The notes beneath the pieces were generated by a model that searched no databases, was not told the origin of the DNA, and worked only from the letters and a program-made list of their open reading frames with translations. Shown here in pieces: positions 20,897-29,989 of a stretch of 64,000 nucleotides of DNA. The stretch comes from Caballeronia sp. SL2Y3. Lineage in GTDB: Bacteria > Pseudomonadota > Gammaproteobacteria > Burkholderiales > Burkholderiaceae. A program made the position numbers and the translations under genes. Position 1 is the stretch's first letter, and every line of letters starts with the position of its first letter. Location of the stretch: assembly GCF_022879575.1 (NCBI RefSeq), contig NZ_CP084261.1, positions 62,001 through 126,000 on the forward strand, written 5' to 3'.

Positions 20897-22051
20897 CTAA
20901 ATCTGGCAAAGGCGGCGCGCGCCTTCGATGAGCGTGTCGTCGTCCTTCGCGAACGACAGGCGAATCACGCGATTGTCGGTGCCGTCCGTGTAGAACGCGG
21001 ACAGCGGAATGGTCGCGACGCGCGCCTCGCGGATCAGCCGCGGCACGAAATCGCTGTCGGGCGCGTCCGAGATGGCGCTATAACGGGCGAGCATGAAGAA
21101 GCTGCCTGCGCTCGGCAACAGTTCGAAACGCGAGCCGGCGAGCGCGCGGGCGAGCACGTCGCGCTTGTGCTGATAGAACGGCCCGAGGTTCAGATAGCTC
21201 GATTCGTCGGCGAGCGCCTCGGCGAACGCCATCTGCATCGGCGTGTCGGCGGAGAAGGTCATGAACTGGTGAATCTTGCGAATCTCGGCGGTCAGCGCGG
21301 CTGGGGCGAGGCAATAACCGACGCGCCAGCCCGTCACGTGATACGACTTGCCGAACGACGACACGATCACGCTGCGTTCGGCGAGCGCCGGATAGCGCGC
21401 CATGCCGTGATGCGGCGCGCCGTCGAAGACGACGTGTTCGTACACTTCGTCCGACAGCACGATGATTTTCGTATCGCGCGTGAGCGCCGTGAGCCGCTCG
21501 ATATCGGCGGGCGTGAACGCGCTGCCCGTCGGATTGTGCGGCGTGTTGACGAGAATCATGCGCGTCTTCGGCGTGATGGCGGCGGCGACTTCGTCCCAGT
21601 CGATGCTGAAGTCTTCAGGCGACAGCTTGATCGCGATCGGCGTCGCGCCCTGAAGCTGCACGATCGGCGCATAGCTGTCGAACGACGGCTCGAAGTAGAT
21701 CACCTCGTCGCCGGGATGTACGAGCGCGCTGATGCTCGCGTACAGCCCTTCGCTCGCGCTCGCGACCACGGTCACTTCGGTGCCCGGATCGTACTGCGCG
21801 CCGTAGACTTTCTGCGTCTTCAACGCGATGGCCTCGCGCAGCGCCAGCACGCCGGACATCGGCGAATACTGGTTATGTCCTGCCTGCATGGCTCGCGTGA
21901 CGCTTTCGACGAGCCTCGGATCGCACGCGAAATTCGGCGCGCCTTGCGACAGGTTCAGCGCGTGATGCTCGTCGGCAAGCTGGCCGATGACGGTGAAAAT
22001 GGTGGTGCCGACCTTCGGCAGCTTCGATTCGGGAATACAGGCGCTGTGCAC
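20897..22051 (-). CDS. PLP-dependent aminotransferase class I/II, YbdL (methionine aminotransferase)-like
   Basis: The 384-residue fold-type I aminotransferase has NLSQGAPNFACDPRLV near the N-terminus, NTPHNPTG for the cofactor pocket, LSDEVYEHVVFDG, and the Schiff-base lysine in SSFGKSYHVTGWRVGY. These fit the YbdL/kynurenine aminotransferase-like group that converts methionine or aromatic amino acids to 2-oxo acids. I place the start at the GTG 22051 because GGAGCGAGCCGTC stands before it; a TTG at 22066 lacks this. It heads a two-gene unit with the binding protein and is divergent from a LysR regulator that probably controls it. Confidence 0.9.
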   Translation of the reverse strand: MHSACIPESKLPKVGTTIFTVIGQLADEHHALNLSQGAPNFACDPRLVESVTRAMQAGHNQYSPMSGVLALREAIALKTQKVYGAQYDPGTEVTVVASASEGLYASISALVHPGDEVIYFEPSFDSYAPIVQLQGATPIAIKLSPEDFSIDWDEVAAAITPKTRMILVNTPHNPTGSAFTPADIERLTALTRDTKIIVLSDEVYEHVVFDGAPHHGMARYPALAERSVIVSSFGKSYHVTGWRVGYCLAPAALTAEIRKIHQFMTFSADTPMQMAFAEALADESSYLNLGPFYQHKRDVLARALAGSRFELLPSAGSFFMLARYSAISDAPDSDFVPRLIREARVATIPLSAFYTDGTDNRVIRLSFAKDDDTLIEGARRLCQI

Positions 22052-22165
22052 GACGGCTCGCTCCAATAGACAGTGCGACGATTCAACCGCGGCAATAAAC
22101 GGCCGACAATCGAAACTTTGTCATACTAGCCATGTGCGCCGCTCATGGCTCCTTTCGTTAACCCG

Positions 22166-23083
22166 ATGAAACCGCTGCCCTCGCTCGACGTTCTCAAGAC
22201 TTTTCTCGTGGTCGCTCAGAAGCTGAACTTCACGCGCGCCGCCGATGCGCTCAACGTGACGCAGGGCGCAGTCAGCCGGCAGATAGCGGGACTGGAGGCG
22301 CAGCTCGGCTACGCGCTTTTCGTGCGGCAGGCGCGCGGGCTCGCGCTCACGCATCACGGCGCGCTGTTGATCGCGCCGTTGCAGCAGGCGTTCGCGCAGA
22401 TCGGCGACGCGCTCGCCAAGGGCGGCAGCGCCTCCGGAACCTTGCGCGTCAAGTGTCCGACCTGCGCGATGCGCTGGGTGCTCCCGCGCGTGATCCGGTT
22501 GCAGAACGAGCGGCCCGAACAGGTCGTGGAAGTGACGGCGTCGGTGTCGCACGGCGTCGAATTCAATGCGGAGCAGTTCGACGCCGCCATCGTCTTCAGC
22601 CCGACGTCCGCGAAGCCGTCGGGCAAGGGCCTGACGGTGCACCATCTTTTCGATGAAGTGCTCACGCCGGTCTGCGCGCCCGAACTCTGGAAACCGCGCG
22701 GCAACGCGGAGCCGACGCCCGACGACCTCGCGGGCCAGACGCTGCTGCACCCGACGCGCGATCGCCGCGACTGGCTCTTGTGGCTCGGCGCGTACGGCTA
22801 CGACGGCTTGCCGTCCACGAAGGCGCAACACTTTGACACGCTCGACCTCGCCATCTCGTCGGCGATGCAGGGCCTGGGCGTAACCATCGGCGATGTCTCG
22901 CTGATCGAAGAAGACCTGCGCGCGAAACGCGTGATCGCGCCATTCGCGTTGCGCGTGCCGAGCGGCGCGGCCTACTACCTCGTTTATCCGGAGCGGCCGG
23001 CGCCGTCGCCCGCGTTGCAGCAGTTCGCGCAGTGGCTCAACGACGAAGCCGCGGCCACGCGCGAGAACCTGCGTCTGCGATAG
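22166..23083 (+). CDS. LysR-family regulator, GcvA-like
   Basis: The N-terminal winged helix-turn-helix covers about residues 1-60 (LKTFLVVAQKLNFTRAADALNVTQGAVSRQIAGLE) and the C-terminal effector domain runs to residue 305, with LPRVIRLQNERPEQVVEV. The sequence pattern is GcvA-like. It is transcribed away from the aminotransferase/binding-protein pair across about 115 bp, the usual arrangement for a LysR protein regulating the divergent genes. I prefer the start 22166 (MKPLPSLDVLKTF) by family alignment; 22145 is in frame and equally lacks a strong ribosome site. Confidence 0.9.
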   Translation: MKPLPSLDVLKTFLVVAQKLNFTRAADALNVTQGAVSRQIAGLEAQLGYALFVRQARGLALTHHGALLIAPLQQAFAQIGDALAKGGSASGTLRVKCPTCAMRWVLPRVIRLQNERPEQVVEVTASVSHGVEFNAEQFDAAIVFSPTSAKPSGKGLTVHHLFDEVLTPVCAPELWKPRGNAEPTPDDLAGQTLLHPTRDRRDWLLWLGAYGYDGLPSTKAQHFDTLDLAISSAMQGLGVTIGDVSLIEEDLRAKRVIAPFALRVPSGAAYYLVYPERPAPSPALQQFAQWLNDEAAATRENLRLR

Positions 23084-23093
23084 CCAATAGCGC

Positions 23094-24254
23094 CTACATG
23101 CCGTGCTTGGTGACGACGGTTTCCCATTGCCCGTTCTTGACCTGATAGAGCGTCGATGACGCGTTCTTCAGCGCGCCGTTGTCGTCGAAGGCAATGGGAC
23201 CCGTGATGCCCTCGAACGAAATCTTCTTCAGCACCGGGCGATACACCTTGGGATCGGCGGAATTCGCCTTCTGCATCGCGTTGATCGCGGCCCACGCCGC
23301 GTCGTAACCGAACGGCGCGTACGACAGAATCGCGACGCCGAAGCGCTTCTGGAACTTCTCGCTGAACGCCTTGCCTTGCGGCAGCTTGTCGAGCGGGCTG
23401 CCGTATTCCCAGGCCTGCGCGCCTTCGGCCGCGTCGCCCGCGAGCTTCAGGAAATCGGCGTCCATCACGCCGCCGCCGCCCACGAACTGCGCGTTCATGC
23501 CGAGCTGCTTCATGCGCTTGACGACAGCCGCCGCTTGCCGGTCCAGTCCGCCGAAGAAAATCAGGTCCGCGTTCGTGGCCTTGATGCGCGTGAGTTGCGC
23601 GCTGAAATCGACGGTCTGGTTGTCGCTGAACTCGCGACCGACGATGTTGCCGCCTTTCGCCTTCACCGCTTTCTCGAACTCGTCCGCTTCGCCCTGGCCG
23701 AAGGCCGTGCGGTCGTCGATGATCGCGATGCGCTTCGCTTTCGTCGTCGTGACCGCGTACGCGCCGGCATTGCCCGCGTTCTGCGCGTCGCTGGAAATCA
23801 CCGTGAACACGTTCTCGAGGCCGCGCGTGGTGATGGTCGGATTCGTCGCGGCCGGATCGATCATCGGAATGCCGGCGTTGTTATAGATGGGCGAGGCGGG
23901 CAGCGTCGTGCCCGAATTGAAGTGACCGACGACGACGGCCACGCCGTCATCGACGAGCTTCTGCGCCGCCTGCACGCCGACGCGCGGGTCGGCCTGATCG
24001 TCTTCCGCCTGAATCTCGAACTTCGCCGTCTTGCCGCCGATGCTGATCTTCTTGGCGTTCGCCTCGTCGAGCGCGAGCTGCACGCCGTTCTGCAGATCCT
24101 TTCCGTAGCCCGCGTTCGCGCCCGTGAGCGGCGCGGCGAAGCCGATCTTGACCGTGACGTCTTCGGCGGCGGCGGTCATGGGCACGGCGGCGAGTGCGGC
24201 GCTGGCGCACGCCGCCAGCCATGCCAAAGGTTTGACGCTCGTACGGATACGCAT
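23094..24254 (-). CDS. Branched-chain amino-acid-type ABC substrate-binding protein (LivJ/LivK family)
   Basis: The 386-residue protein has a signal peptide (residues 1-29, ending TAAAEDV) and the type I periplasmic fold: TVKIGFAAPLTGANAGYGKDLQNG, VVVGHFNSGTTLPASPIYNNAGIPMIDPAATNP and AWAAINAMQKANS are standard Leu/Ile/Val-binding protein segments. It should capture branched-chain amino acids or related compounds in the periplasm. The ATG at 24254 follows AGGAGAGGAAACC. No permease or ATPase genes are adjacent, so it is another orphan binding protein. It converges with the LysR gene with only 10 bp between. Confidence 0.92.
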   Translation of the reverse strand: MRIRTSVKPLAWLAACASAALAAVPMTAAAEDVTVKIGFAAPLTGANAGYGKDLQNGVQLALDEANAKKISIGGKTAKFEIQAEDDQADPRVGVQAAQKLVDDGVAVVVGHFNSGTTLPASPIYNNAGIPMIDPAATNPTITTRGLENVFTVISSDAQNAGNAGAYAVTTTKAKRIAIIDDRTAFGQGEADEFEKAVKAKGGNIVGREFSDNQTVDFSAQLTRIKATNADLIFFGGLDRQAAAVVKRMKQLGMNAQFVGGGGVMDADFLKLAGDAAEGAQAWEYGSPLDKLPQGKAFSEKFQKRFGVAILSYAPFGYDAAWAAINAMQKANSADPKVYRPVLKKISFEGITGPIAFDDNGALKNASSTLYQVKNGQWETVVTKHGM

Positions 24255-24625
24255 GGTTTCCTCTCCTTTTGTGGTTTGGCAATCCAGGAACGCGGCTACT
24301 GCATGGAACATGACCAATTACCCGCCCGCAAGACGGAGTTGCCCTCGTCGCGGCGAAAGTCGCATCCGTACTCGCTTGGCGGCGGACAAGCGCAATGTAG
24401 GAAGCCAAATTGGCCGCGTCTTGTCGATTCGTCGCGCGGCGACTGCGGATTTCGGCACAGGCGCGGCGGCGCGCTTCTCCAGACGCGGCGCGGCGTCACG
24501 CATTTGGCGGCGCTCGGGCGCGCGACGATTCCCGCCGCTTCATGCCGCTTCATGCGTTCGGCCTATCGCGCCGATGAAAACGCGCCGTTTGACACGAGTG
24601 CATATACACATATAAGCTACGAGTC
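24255..24625. other. Divergent intergenic region between liv-type gene and marR
   Basis: This 371-bp region should carry the promoters for the minus-strand binding protein and the plus-strand marR gene. The only element I can support is the operator-like palindrome at 24597-24610, described separately. No RNA gene or repeat was seen in the rest. Confidence 0.5.
24597..24610. promoter_or_regulatory. Operator-like palindrome upstream of marR (copy 1)
   Basis: AGTGCATATACACA lies 15 bp upstream of the marR start codon. It agrees at 11 of 14 positions with the palindrome in front of the SDR gene at 25104-25117. This suggests that the MarR protein controls itself and the next gene. The left half AGTGCA is identical in both. 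Confidence 0.7.
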
Positions 24626-25054
24626 ATGTCAACGCACTCATCTCCTCTCGACTGCAACTGCTTCGCCATCCGGCAGGCCGCGCGTTATGTCTCGCAACTC
24701 TACGAGCGGCACATGGGCGAGGTCGGCCTGACTTCGGCGCAATTCACGCTGCTCGCGTCGATTGCGCGCAAGCCCGGCGTGCAGATGGCCGAACTCGCGG
24801 ACGCCATGGTCATGGACCGCACGACGCTCGTACGCGCGCTCAAGCCGCTTCAGCGCGACGGCATGGTGCAGGCGGATCAACAGTCGCCGAATTCGCGCGC
24901 GGTCGGTCTCACGTTGACGGCGGCGGGCAAGGCGCTGCTCGCGCAGGGCGTCGAGAAGTGGCGGACGGCGCAGGCCGAATTCGAGCAGAAGTACGGCGAG
25001 AAGCGCGCGAAGTCGCTGCGTCAGATGCTGTTCGAAATCACCGCGATGGATTGA
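24626..25054 (+). CDS. MarR-family transcriptional regulator
   Basis: The 142-residue protein has the MarR winged-helix core (residues about 35-100): LTSAQFTLLASIARKPGVQMAELADAM, followed by the recognition helix MDRTTLVRALKPLQRDG and the wing. MarR dimers usually bind palindromes and release DNA on binding phenolic or oxidant ligands; two Cys near the N-terminus (CNC, residues 10-12) might sense oxidation, which is speculation. The gene is followed by its own terminator and then by an SDR gene with a related palindrome in front, making that gene the likely target. Confidence 0.9.
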   Translation: MSTHSSPLDCNCFAIRQAARYVSQLYERHMGEVGLTSAQFTLLASIARKPGVQMAELADAMVMDRTTLVRALKPLQRDGMVQADQQSPNSRAVGLTLTAAGKALLAQGVEKWRTAQAEFEQKYGEKRAKSLRQMLFEITAMD

Positions 25055-25067
25055 ATCAACGAAACCG

Positions 25068-25091
25068 GGCACGCAGGGCCGCGTGCCTTTT
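25068..25091 (+). terminator. Rho-independent terminator after marR
   Basis: GGCACGC (25068-25074) and GCGTGCC (25081-25087) form a perfect 7-bp stem with a 6-nt loop, followed by TTTT. It separates marR from the SDR gene, which therefore needs its own promoter. Confidence 0.85.
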
Positions 25092-25103
25092 CATGTCAGA
25101 TAA

Positions 25104-25117
25104 AGTGCATGTGCACT
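25104..25117. promoter_or_regulatory. Operator-like palindrome upstream of the SDR gene (copy 2)
   Basis: AGTGCA and TGCACT form a perfect 6-bp inverted repeat around TG, ending 13 bp before the SDR start codon. A close relative lies upstream of marR. It is the probable MarR binding site controlling the SDR gene. Confidence 0.75.
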
Positions 25118-25130
25118 AACAGGAGCAGTC

Positions 25131-25838
25131 ATGCAGATCAAGGGCAAGGTCGTACTCGTCACCGGCGCGAACCGCGGTCTCGGCAAGCAGTTCGCGAAGT
25201 CGCTGTTGCAGGCGGGCGCCGCCAAGGTGTATGCGGCGGCGCGCGATCCGGGCAGCGTGGATATCGAAGGCGTCGAAGCCATCCGCCTCGACGTCACGAA
25301 GCCTGCCGACATCGCCGAAGCCGCGGCCAAGTACACGGACGTGCAGATCGTCATCAACAACGCGGGGGCGTTGGCGCGCGGCGCATTGGTCGATCCGGCA
25401 TCGACGCAAGGCATGCGCGATCTCTTCGAGGTCAACGTGATCGGCCCGCTCGCCGTGACGCAGGCGTTCGCGCCCACGCTCAAGAAGAACGGCGGCGGCG
25501 CGGTCATCAACGTGCTGTCCGTGCTGAGCTGGGTCGCGCTGCCGGACGGCGGCGCTTACAGCGCGTCGAAGTCGGCGGCGTGGGCCGTGACCAATGCGCT
25601 GCGCGGCGAGTTGCGCGGACAGGGCACGCTCGTGGTCGGCGTGCATCCGGGCTACATCGACACCGACATGGTCGCCGAAGTCGCAGCCCCGGAGACGTCG
25701 CCGGCCAGCGTGGTCGAGCAAGTGCTCGCGGCGGTCGAGCGCGACGAAGAAGAAGTGCTCGTGGACGACACCGGCCGCGGCGTCAAGCAGTCGCTGTCCA
25801 CCGCGAAGCCGATCTACATCACCGGCATTCCCGGTTAA
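25131..25838 (+). CDS. Short-chain dehydrogenase/reductase
   Basis: The 235-residue classical SDR has the Rossmann dinucleotide motif TGANRGLG (residues 11-18), NNAG, an active-site Ser in VLSVLSWVA, and the catalytic YSASK. It will oxidise or reduce a carbonyl or alcohol with NAD(P)H; the substrate is unknown. AGGAGCAGTC provides the ribosome site. It lies directly behind the marR gene and a MarR-like palindrome, so it is likely induced by a compound sensed by that regulator, perhaps a reactive aldehyde or quinone. Its stop overlaps that of the convergent YCII gene by 4 bp. Confidence 0.9.
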   Translation: MQIKGKVVLVTGANRGLGKQFAKSLLQAGAAKVYAAARDPGSVDIEGVEAIRLDVTKPADIAEAAAKYTDVQIVINNAGALARGALVDPASTQGMRDLFEVNVIGPLAVTQAFAPTLKKNGGGAVINVLSVLSWVALPDGGAYSASKSAAWAVTNALRGELRGQGTLVVGVHPGYIDTDMVAEVAAPETSPASVVEQVLAAVERDEEEVLVDDTGRGVKQSLSTAKPIYITGIPG

Positions 25839-26254
25839 GCCGGCTTCTGCGCCTTCTGCATTTCCTCGAAGCCGGCGGCGGCTTCCTGCACGTCGGGCGG
25901 GAAGTCGCCGAACTCCTGCACTTGCCGCACTTCGATGATCTCGTTTGCCGAAGCGGGGCACCGCTTCGCCCATTCGATCGCCTCTTCGCGCGACTTCACC
26001 TGAATCATCCAATAGCCGCCGAGCACTTCCTTCGCTTCCGCGAACGGGCCGTCGGTCACGCGCGGCTTGCCGCCTTCGAACGTGACGCGCGCGCCCATCG
26101 ACGGCGGATGCAGTCCGTCGAGCGCGAGCAGCACGCCGGCCTTCTGCAACTCTTCGTTATACTTCATCATCGCGGCGACGGCTTCGGCGCTCGGCATCGC
26201 GCCCGGCTCCGCGCTTTCGTAGCCGCGCGGGATCATCAGCATCATGAATCGCAT
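25835..26254 (-). CDS. YCII-related (DGPF domain) protein
   Basis: The 139-residue protein starts MRFMMLMIPRGYES and contains VTDGPFAEAKEVLGGYWMIQVKSREEAIEWAKRCP, the DGPF motif of the YCII/PhnB-like family. These small ferredoxin-fold proteins often sit beside ECF sigma factors, but none is here. Function unknown. AGGAGCACTCCC precedes the ATG. Confidence 0.9.
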   Translation of the reverse strand: MRFMMLMIPRGYESAEPGAMPSAEAVAAMMKYNEELQKAGVLLALDGLHPPSMGARVTFEGGKPRVTDGPFAEAKEVLGGYWMIQVKSREEAIEWAKRCPASANEIIEVRQVQEFGDFPPDVQEAAAGFEEMQKAQKPA

Positions 26255-26382
26255 GGGAGTGCTCCTGTCGAGGTGAACAAACGCGCAGTTGCGCGCTCAC
26301 ACCTTACGACGCGCACGCCGCGGCGCGATCGACACGAGCCGTCAAATTTTGGCTTTAAGCGTTTATCCCTATCCGATTCGGG

Positions 26383-26427
26383 TTGCCTTCCGGACGAACA
26401 CCGTCGAATAATGTAATCCATTACATT
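26383..26427 (+). promoter_or_regulatory. LacI-family operator overlapping the sugar operon promoter
   Basis: AATGTAA (26410-26416) and TTACATT (26421-26427) form a perfect inverted repeat around TCCA. A candidate promoter, TTGCCT (26383-26388) and AATAAT (26407-26412) with 18-bp spacing, places the dyad over the -10 box and the start site. The lacI-type gene starts 25 bp downstream and is the first gene of the operon. This predicts autorepression of the whole unit by its regulator, relieved by the transported sugar. Confidence 0.8.
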
Positions 26428-26451
26428 TCGTTCGCCGCCCCGGCGCGCAGC

Positions 26452-27471
26452 ATGTCCGATCCCGTGCGTCCTCCCGAGGAAGTATCGATAGCCGACGTTG
26501 CCCGGCGTGCCGGCGTGTCCGTCGCCACGGTGTCGCGCGTGCTCAATAGCCACAGCAACGTGCGCGAGGCCACGCGCGAGAAAGTGCGCGAGGCGGTCGC
26601 AGCGAGCGGCTATCGCGTGAACGAGCTTGCGCGCAATCTGCGCACGGCCGAAAGCCGCCTGCTTCTCACGATGGTCCCCGACTTCGGCAACCCGTTCTAT
26701 GCGGCCATCGTGCGCGGCATCGACACGGTCGCGCGGCAGAACGGCTACTTCATGCTTCTCTGCGATACGGGCGCCGATCCGTTGCGCGAGCGCAGCTACT
26801 TCGACCTGCTGCGCGGGCGTCGCGCGGACGGCGCCATCTGTCTCGATCCAGCCGCTGTGCAAAAGGCGCTCGTCGAGCAGGCTTCGACGCTGCCGTGGGT
26901 CGCGTGCTGCGAATTCGACCCGGCCGCGCGCGTGCCTTACGTGGGTATCGACAACCATCTTGCCGCAGGCGATGTCGTGCGTTATCTGTTGGACAAGGGA
27001 CACGAGCGCATCGCGCTGATCAACTCCGGCGAAGGCTATCTGTATGGCCGACAGCGCCTCGCGGGTTATCGCGATGCGCTGCAAGCCGCGGGCATCGTCG
27101 CGAACCCGGCATGGCAGGTCGAACTGGACAGCCTCGATTACGACGCCGGCGAGCGCGCCGCCCGGCAGCTCGCGTCGCTCGGGCGCGACCGGCCGACCGC
27201 CATTTTCGCGGTGTCGGACACGCTCGCCATCGGCGTGCTGAACGGCCTGCGCAGCGCGGGCCTGCGCGTGCCGGAAGATGTCGCGGTCGTCGGCTTCGAT
27301 GACATCGCCGTGGCCGCCCACGCCGTGCCGCCGCTCACGACCGTCGCGCAGCCGATGCGCGCGCTCGGCGAGACGGCGGCGGAACTCTTGCTCAAGCGCC
27401 TGCGCGATCCGCGCGCGGAAGTGCCGGGCGTGCTGCTGCCGCATCGCCTGATACAAAGAAGGAGCGCCTGA
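26452..27471 (+). CDS. LacI-family sugar-responsive repressor
   Basis: The 339-residue protein has the LacI helix-turn-helix (VSIADVARRAGVSVATVSRVLNSHSNV, residues 11-35) with hinge helix, then a type I periplasmic-binding-like effector domain (LLLTMVPDFGNPFYAAIVRGID to VAVVGFDDIAVAAHAVPPLTTV). Start 26452 is used because the HTH usually lies about ten residues from the N-terminus and because the frame upstream (to 26383) would run through the operator. Two base pairs separate its stop from the ATPase gene, so it is cotranscribed with the transporter it should control. Confidence 0.92.
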   Translation: MSDPVRPPEEVSIADVARRAGVSVATVSRVLNSHSNVREATREKVREAVAASGYRVNELARNLRTAESRLLLTMVPDFGNPFYAAIVRGIDTVARQNGYFMLLCDTGADPLRERSYFDLLRGRRADGAICLDPAAVQKALVEQASTLPWVACCEFDPAARVPYVGIDNHLAAGDVVRYLLDKGHERIALINSGEGYLYGRQRLAGYRDALQAAGIVANPAWQVELDSLDYDAGERAARQLASLGRDRPTAIFAVSDTLAIGVLNGLRSAGLRVPEDVAVVGFDDIAVAAHAVPPLTTVAQPMRALGETAAELLLKRLRDPRAEVPGVLLPHRLIQRRSA

Positions 27472-27473
27472 CG

Positions 27474-28961
27474 ATGACCCTTGCCGTGCGCTTTGACGCA
27501 GTCGAGAAGAACTTCGGCCCGGTGCGCGTGCTCCACGGCGTGAGTTTCGATCTCGCGCCGGGTCGCATCTACGGCTTGCTCGGCGAAAACGGCGCGGGCA
27601 AGTCCACGCTCATGAAGATCCTCGCGGGCTACGAGCGCGCGAGCGCTGGCGACGTGCTGATAGACGGCAAGCCCGCCGCCTTCGCCAGTTCGCGCGACGC
27701 CGAGCGCGCGGGCATCGTGCTCATTCACCAGGAACTGAATCTCGCGGATCATCTGAGCATCACGCAGAACATGTTTCTCGGCCACGAGCTGCGCAAAGGC
27801 TTCTTCCTCGATGAACCCGCCATGCGCGACGACGCCCGCGCCGCGCTCAACGAAGTCGGCCTGCACAAGAATCCGGACACGAAAGTGCGCGAGTTGATCG
27901 TCGCGGAGAAGCAGCTTGTCGAGATCGCGAAGGCCATGCTGCGCGACACGCGCCTGCTCATCATGGACGAGCCGACCGCCACGCTGACGCCCGCCGAGAC
28001 GCAGCGCCTCTTCGCGCTGATGGCGCGGCTGAAGGAGGCGGGCACGACGATCCTCTATATCTCGCACAAGCTCGACGAAGTGGAACGCGTGACCGACGAA
28101 GTGATCGTGATGCGCGATGGCCGCTTCGTCGCCCGCGCGCCGACCGCCGACCTCACGCGCCGCGAAATGGCCAACCTCATGGTAGGCCGCGAAGTCTCCG
28201 ACATGTTTCCCGAGAAGCCCGCGCTCGCCGCCGATGCGCCGCTCGCGTTTCAGGTGGAAGGCGCGTCCGTGCCCGGCTGGGCCGAAGGCGTGAGCTTTTC
28301 CGTGCGGCAGGGCGAAGTCTTCGGCTTCGCGGGACTCGTCGGCGCGGGACGCACGGAACTGTTCGAGGCGCTGGTCGGCTTGCGGCCGCTCGCGGCGGGG
28401 CGCATCGCCATCGAAGGCGAGACCGTGAAGCTCAAGAACCCGCGCGACGCGATGCGCCACGGCATCACGTACTTGAGCGAAGACCGCAAGGGACGCGGCC
28501 TGCATGTGGACATGGCGCTCAAGGACAACCTCACGATGATGACGCTGGAACGCTACGCGCGCCCGCTCATCGACTCGCGCGCCGAACGCGATGCGCTGAC
28601 GCTCGCGGTCAAGGACTTCGGCATTCGCACCGGCAATACACGCAGCCGCGCCCGCATGCTCTCGGGCGGCAATCAGCAAAAGCTCGCGCTCGCGAAGTTC
28701 CTGCATCCCGATCCGCGCGTGGTCGTGCTCGACGAGCCCACGCGTGGCGTCGATGTCGGCGCGAAACGCGACATCTATTTCCTGATCCACCGCCTCGCCG
28801 CCGAGGGCCGCGCGGTGATCGTCATTTCTTCCGAGCTGATCGAACTGATCGGGCTGTGCCATCGCGTCGCCGTGATGCGCGCGGGCGAACTGGTCGCGAC
28901 GCTCGGCATGGACCTTTTGACCGAAGAGAGGTTGATCGCGCATGCGACCGGCACACACTGA
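27474..28961 (+). CDS. Sugar ABC transporter ATPase, RbsA/XylG type (two ATPase domains)
   Basis: The 495-residue protein has two tandem ABC domains. The first has Walker [10 protein letters not shown] (about residues 38-46), a degenerate signature and Walker [10 protein letters not shown]. The second has the family-typical altered Walker [10 protein letters not shown], the signature LSGGNQQK and Walker [12 protein letters not shown]. This is the single-polypeptide ATPase of ribose/xylose-type importers, working on the cytoplasmic face of a permease dimer. It overlaps the permease gene by 20 bp. Substrate cannot be assigned from the sequence. Confidence 0.95.
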   Translation: MTLAVRFDAVEKNFGPVRVLHGVSFDLAPGRIYGLLGENGAGKSTLMKILAGYERASAGDVLIDGKPAAFASSRDAERAGIVLIHQELNLADHLSITQNMFLGHELRKGFFLDEPAMRDDARAALNEVGLHKNPDTKVRELIVAEKQLVEIAKAMLRDTRLLIMDEPTATLTPAETQRLFALMARLKEAGTTILYISHKLDEVERVTDEVIVMRDGRFVARAPTADLTRREMANLMVGREVSDMFPEKPALAADAPLAFQVEGASVPGWAEGVSFSVRQGEVFGFAGLVGAGRTELFEALVGLRPLAAGRIAIEGETVKLKNPRDAMRHGITYLSEDRKGRGLHVDMALKDNLTMMTLERYARPLIDSRAERDALTLAVKDFGIRTGNTRSRARMLSGGNQQKLALAKFLHPDPRVVVLDEPTRGVDVGAKRDIYFLIHRLAAEGRAVIVISSELIELIGLCHRVAVMRAGELVATLGMDLLTEERLIAHATGTH

Positions 28962-29958
28962 AGACACCGCGCAAGAAAGCCGCCTCACCGCCGTCGCGCG
29001 GTTTCTGCTCGGCGTCGGGCCGCTGATCGGGCTGATTGCGCTGTGCATCGGCGGCACGCTTCTGAACGGCGACTTCGCCACCTTCGACAACGCGATGAAC
29101 GTGCTTACGCGCACGTCGTTCATCGGCATCATCGCGGTGGGCATGACCTTCGTCATCATCTCGGGCGGCATCGACTTGTCCGTCGGATCGATGGCCGCGC
29201 TCATCGCGGGCAGCATGATCTTCATGATGAACGGCCTGCTTCAGGGCGTGCGCGGCCATGCGCTGCCGCCGCTTCTGATCGTCGCGCTCGGCATCGTGCT
29301 CGCGCTCGTACTCGGCGCGCTCTTCGGCTTCGCGCACGGACTGCTCGTGACCAAAGGGCGCATCGAGCCGTTCATCGTGACGCTCGGCACGCTCGGCGTG
29401 TTCCGCGCGCTTCTGACGTGGCTCGCGGACGGCGGCGCGCTCACGCTCGACAATTCGCTCGTCGATCTCTACGGCCCCGTGTATTACGCGAATCTTTTCG
29501 GCGTGCCGGTGCCCATCTGGGTCTTCGCGATCGTCGCGGCGGGCGGCGCGCTGGTACTCAACCGCACGGTGTTCGGGCGGCACGTGCAGGCCATCGGCTC
29601 GAACGAACAGGTCGCGCGCTACGCGGCCATTCGCGTCGATAACGTGAAGATCGCGACCTACGTGCTGCTCGGACTATGCGTCGCCGTGGCGACCGTGCTC
29701 TACGTCCCGCGCTTGGGGTCAGCGACGCCGACCACCGGCCTTCTGTGGGAACTCGAAGCGATCGCCGCCGTGGTGGTCGGCGGCACGGCGCTCAAGGGCG
29801 GCGAAGGGCGCGTGATCGGCACGGTCATCGGCGCGATTTTGCTTTCCGTCATCAACAACATCCTCAATCTCACGAGCATCATCAGCGTGTATCTGAACGC
29901 GGCGGTGCAGGGCGCCGTGATCATTTTCGTAGCCTTCTTGCAGCGTGGCCGTCGGTAA
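28942..29958 (+). CDS. Sugar ABC transporter permease, RbsC family
   Basis: The 338-residue protein has about ten hydrophobic segments and the BPD_transp_2 signature: [24 protein letters not shown] near residues 67-90 and [25 protein letters not shown] near residues 272-296. It forms the channel of the importer. Translation is coupled to the ATPase gene by a 20-bp overlap; the start at 28942 agrees with the usual N-terminal length. It is followed 31 bp later by the binding-protein gene. Confidence 0.94.
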   Translation: MRPAHTEDTAQESRLTAVARFLLGVGPLIGLIALCIGGTLLNGDFATFDNAMNVLTRTSFIGIIAVGMTFVIISGGIDLSVGSMAALIAGSMIFMMNGLLQGVRGHALPPLLIVALGIVLALVLGALFGFAHGLLVTKGRIEPFIVTLGTLGVFRALLTWLADGGALTLDNSLVDLYGPVYYANLFGVPVPIWVFAIVAAGGALVLNRTVFGRHVQAIGSNEQVARYAAIRVDNVKIATYVLLGLCVAVATVLYVPRLGSATPTTGLLWELEAIAAVVVGGTALKGGEGRVIGTVIGAILLSVINNILNLTSIISVYLNAAVQGAVIIFVAFLQRGRR

Positions 29959-29989
29959 CTTTCTACTTCGAATAACAGGAGACATCGTC

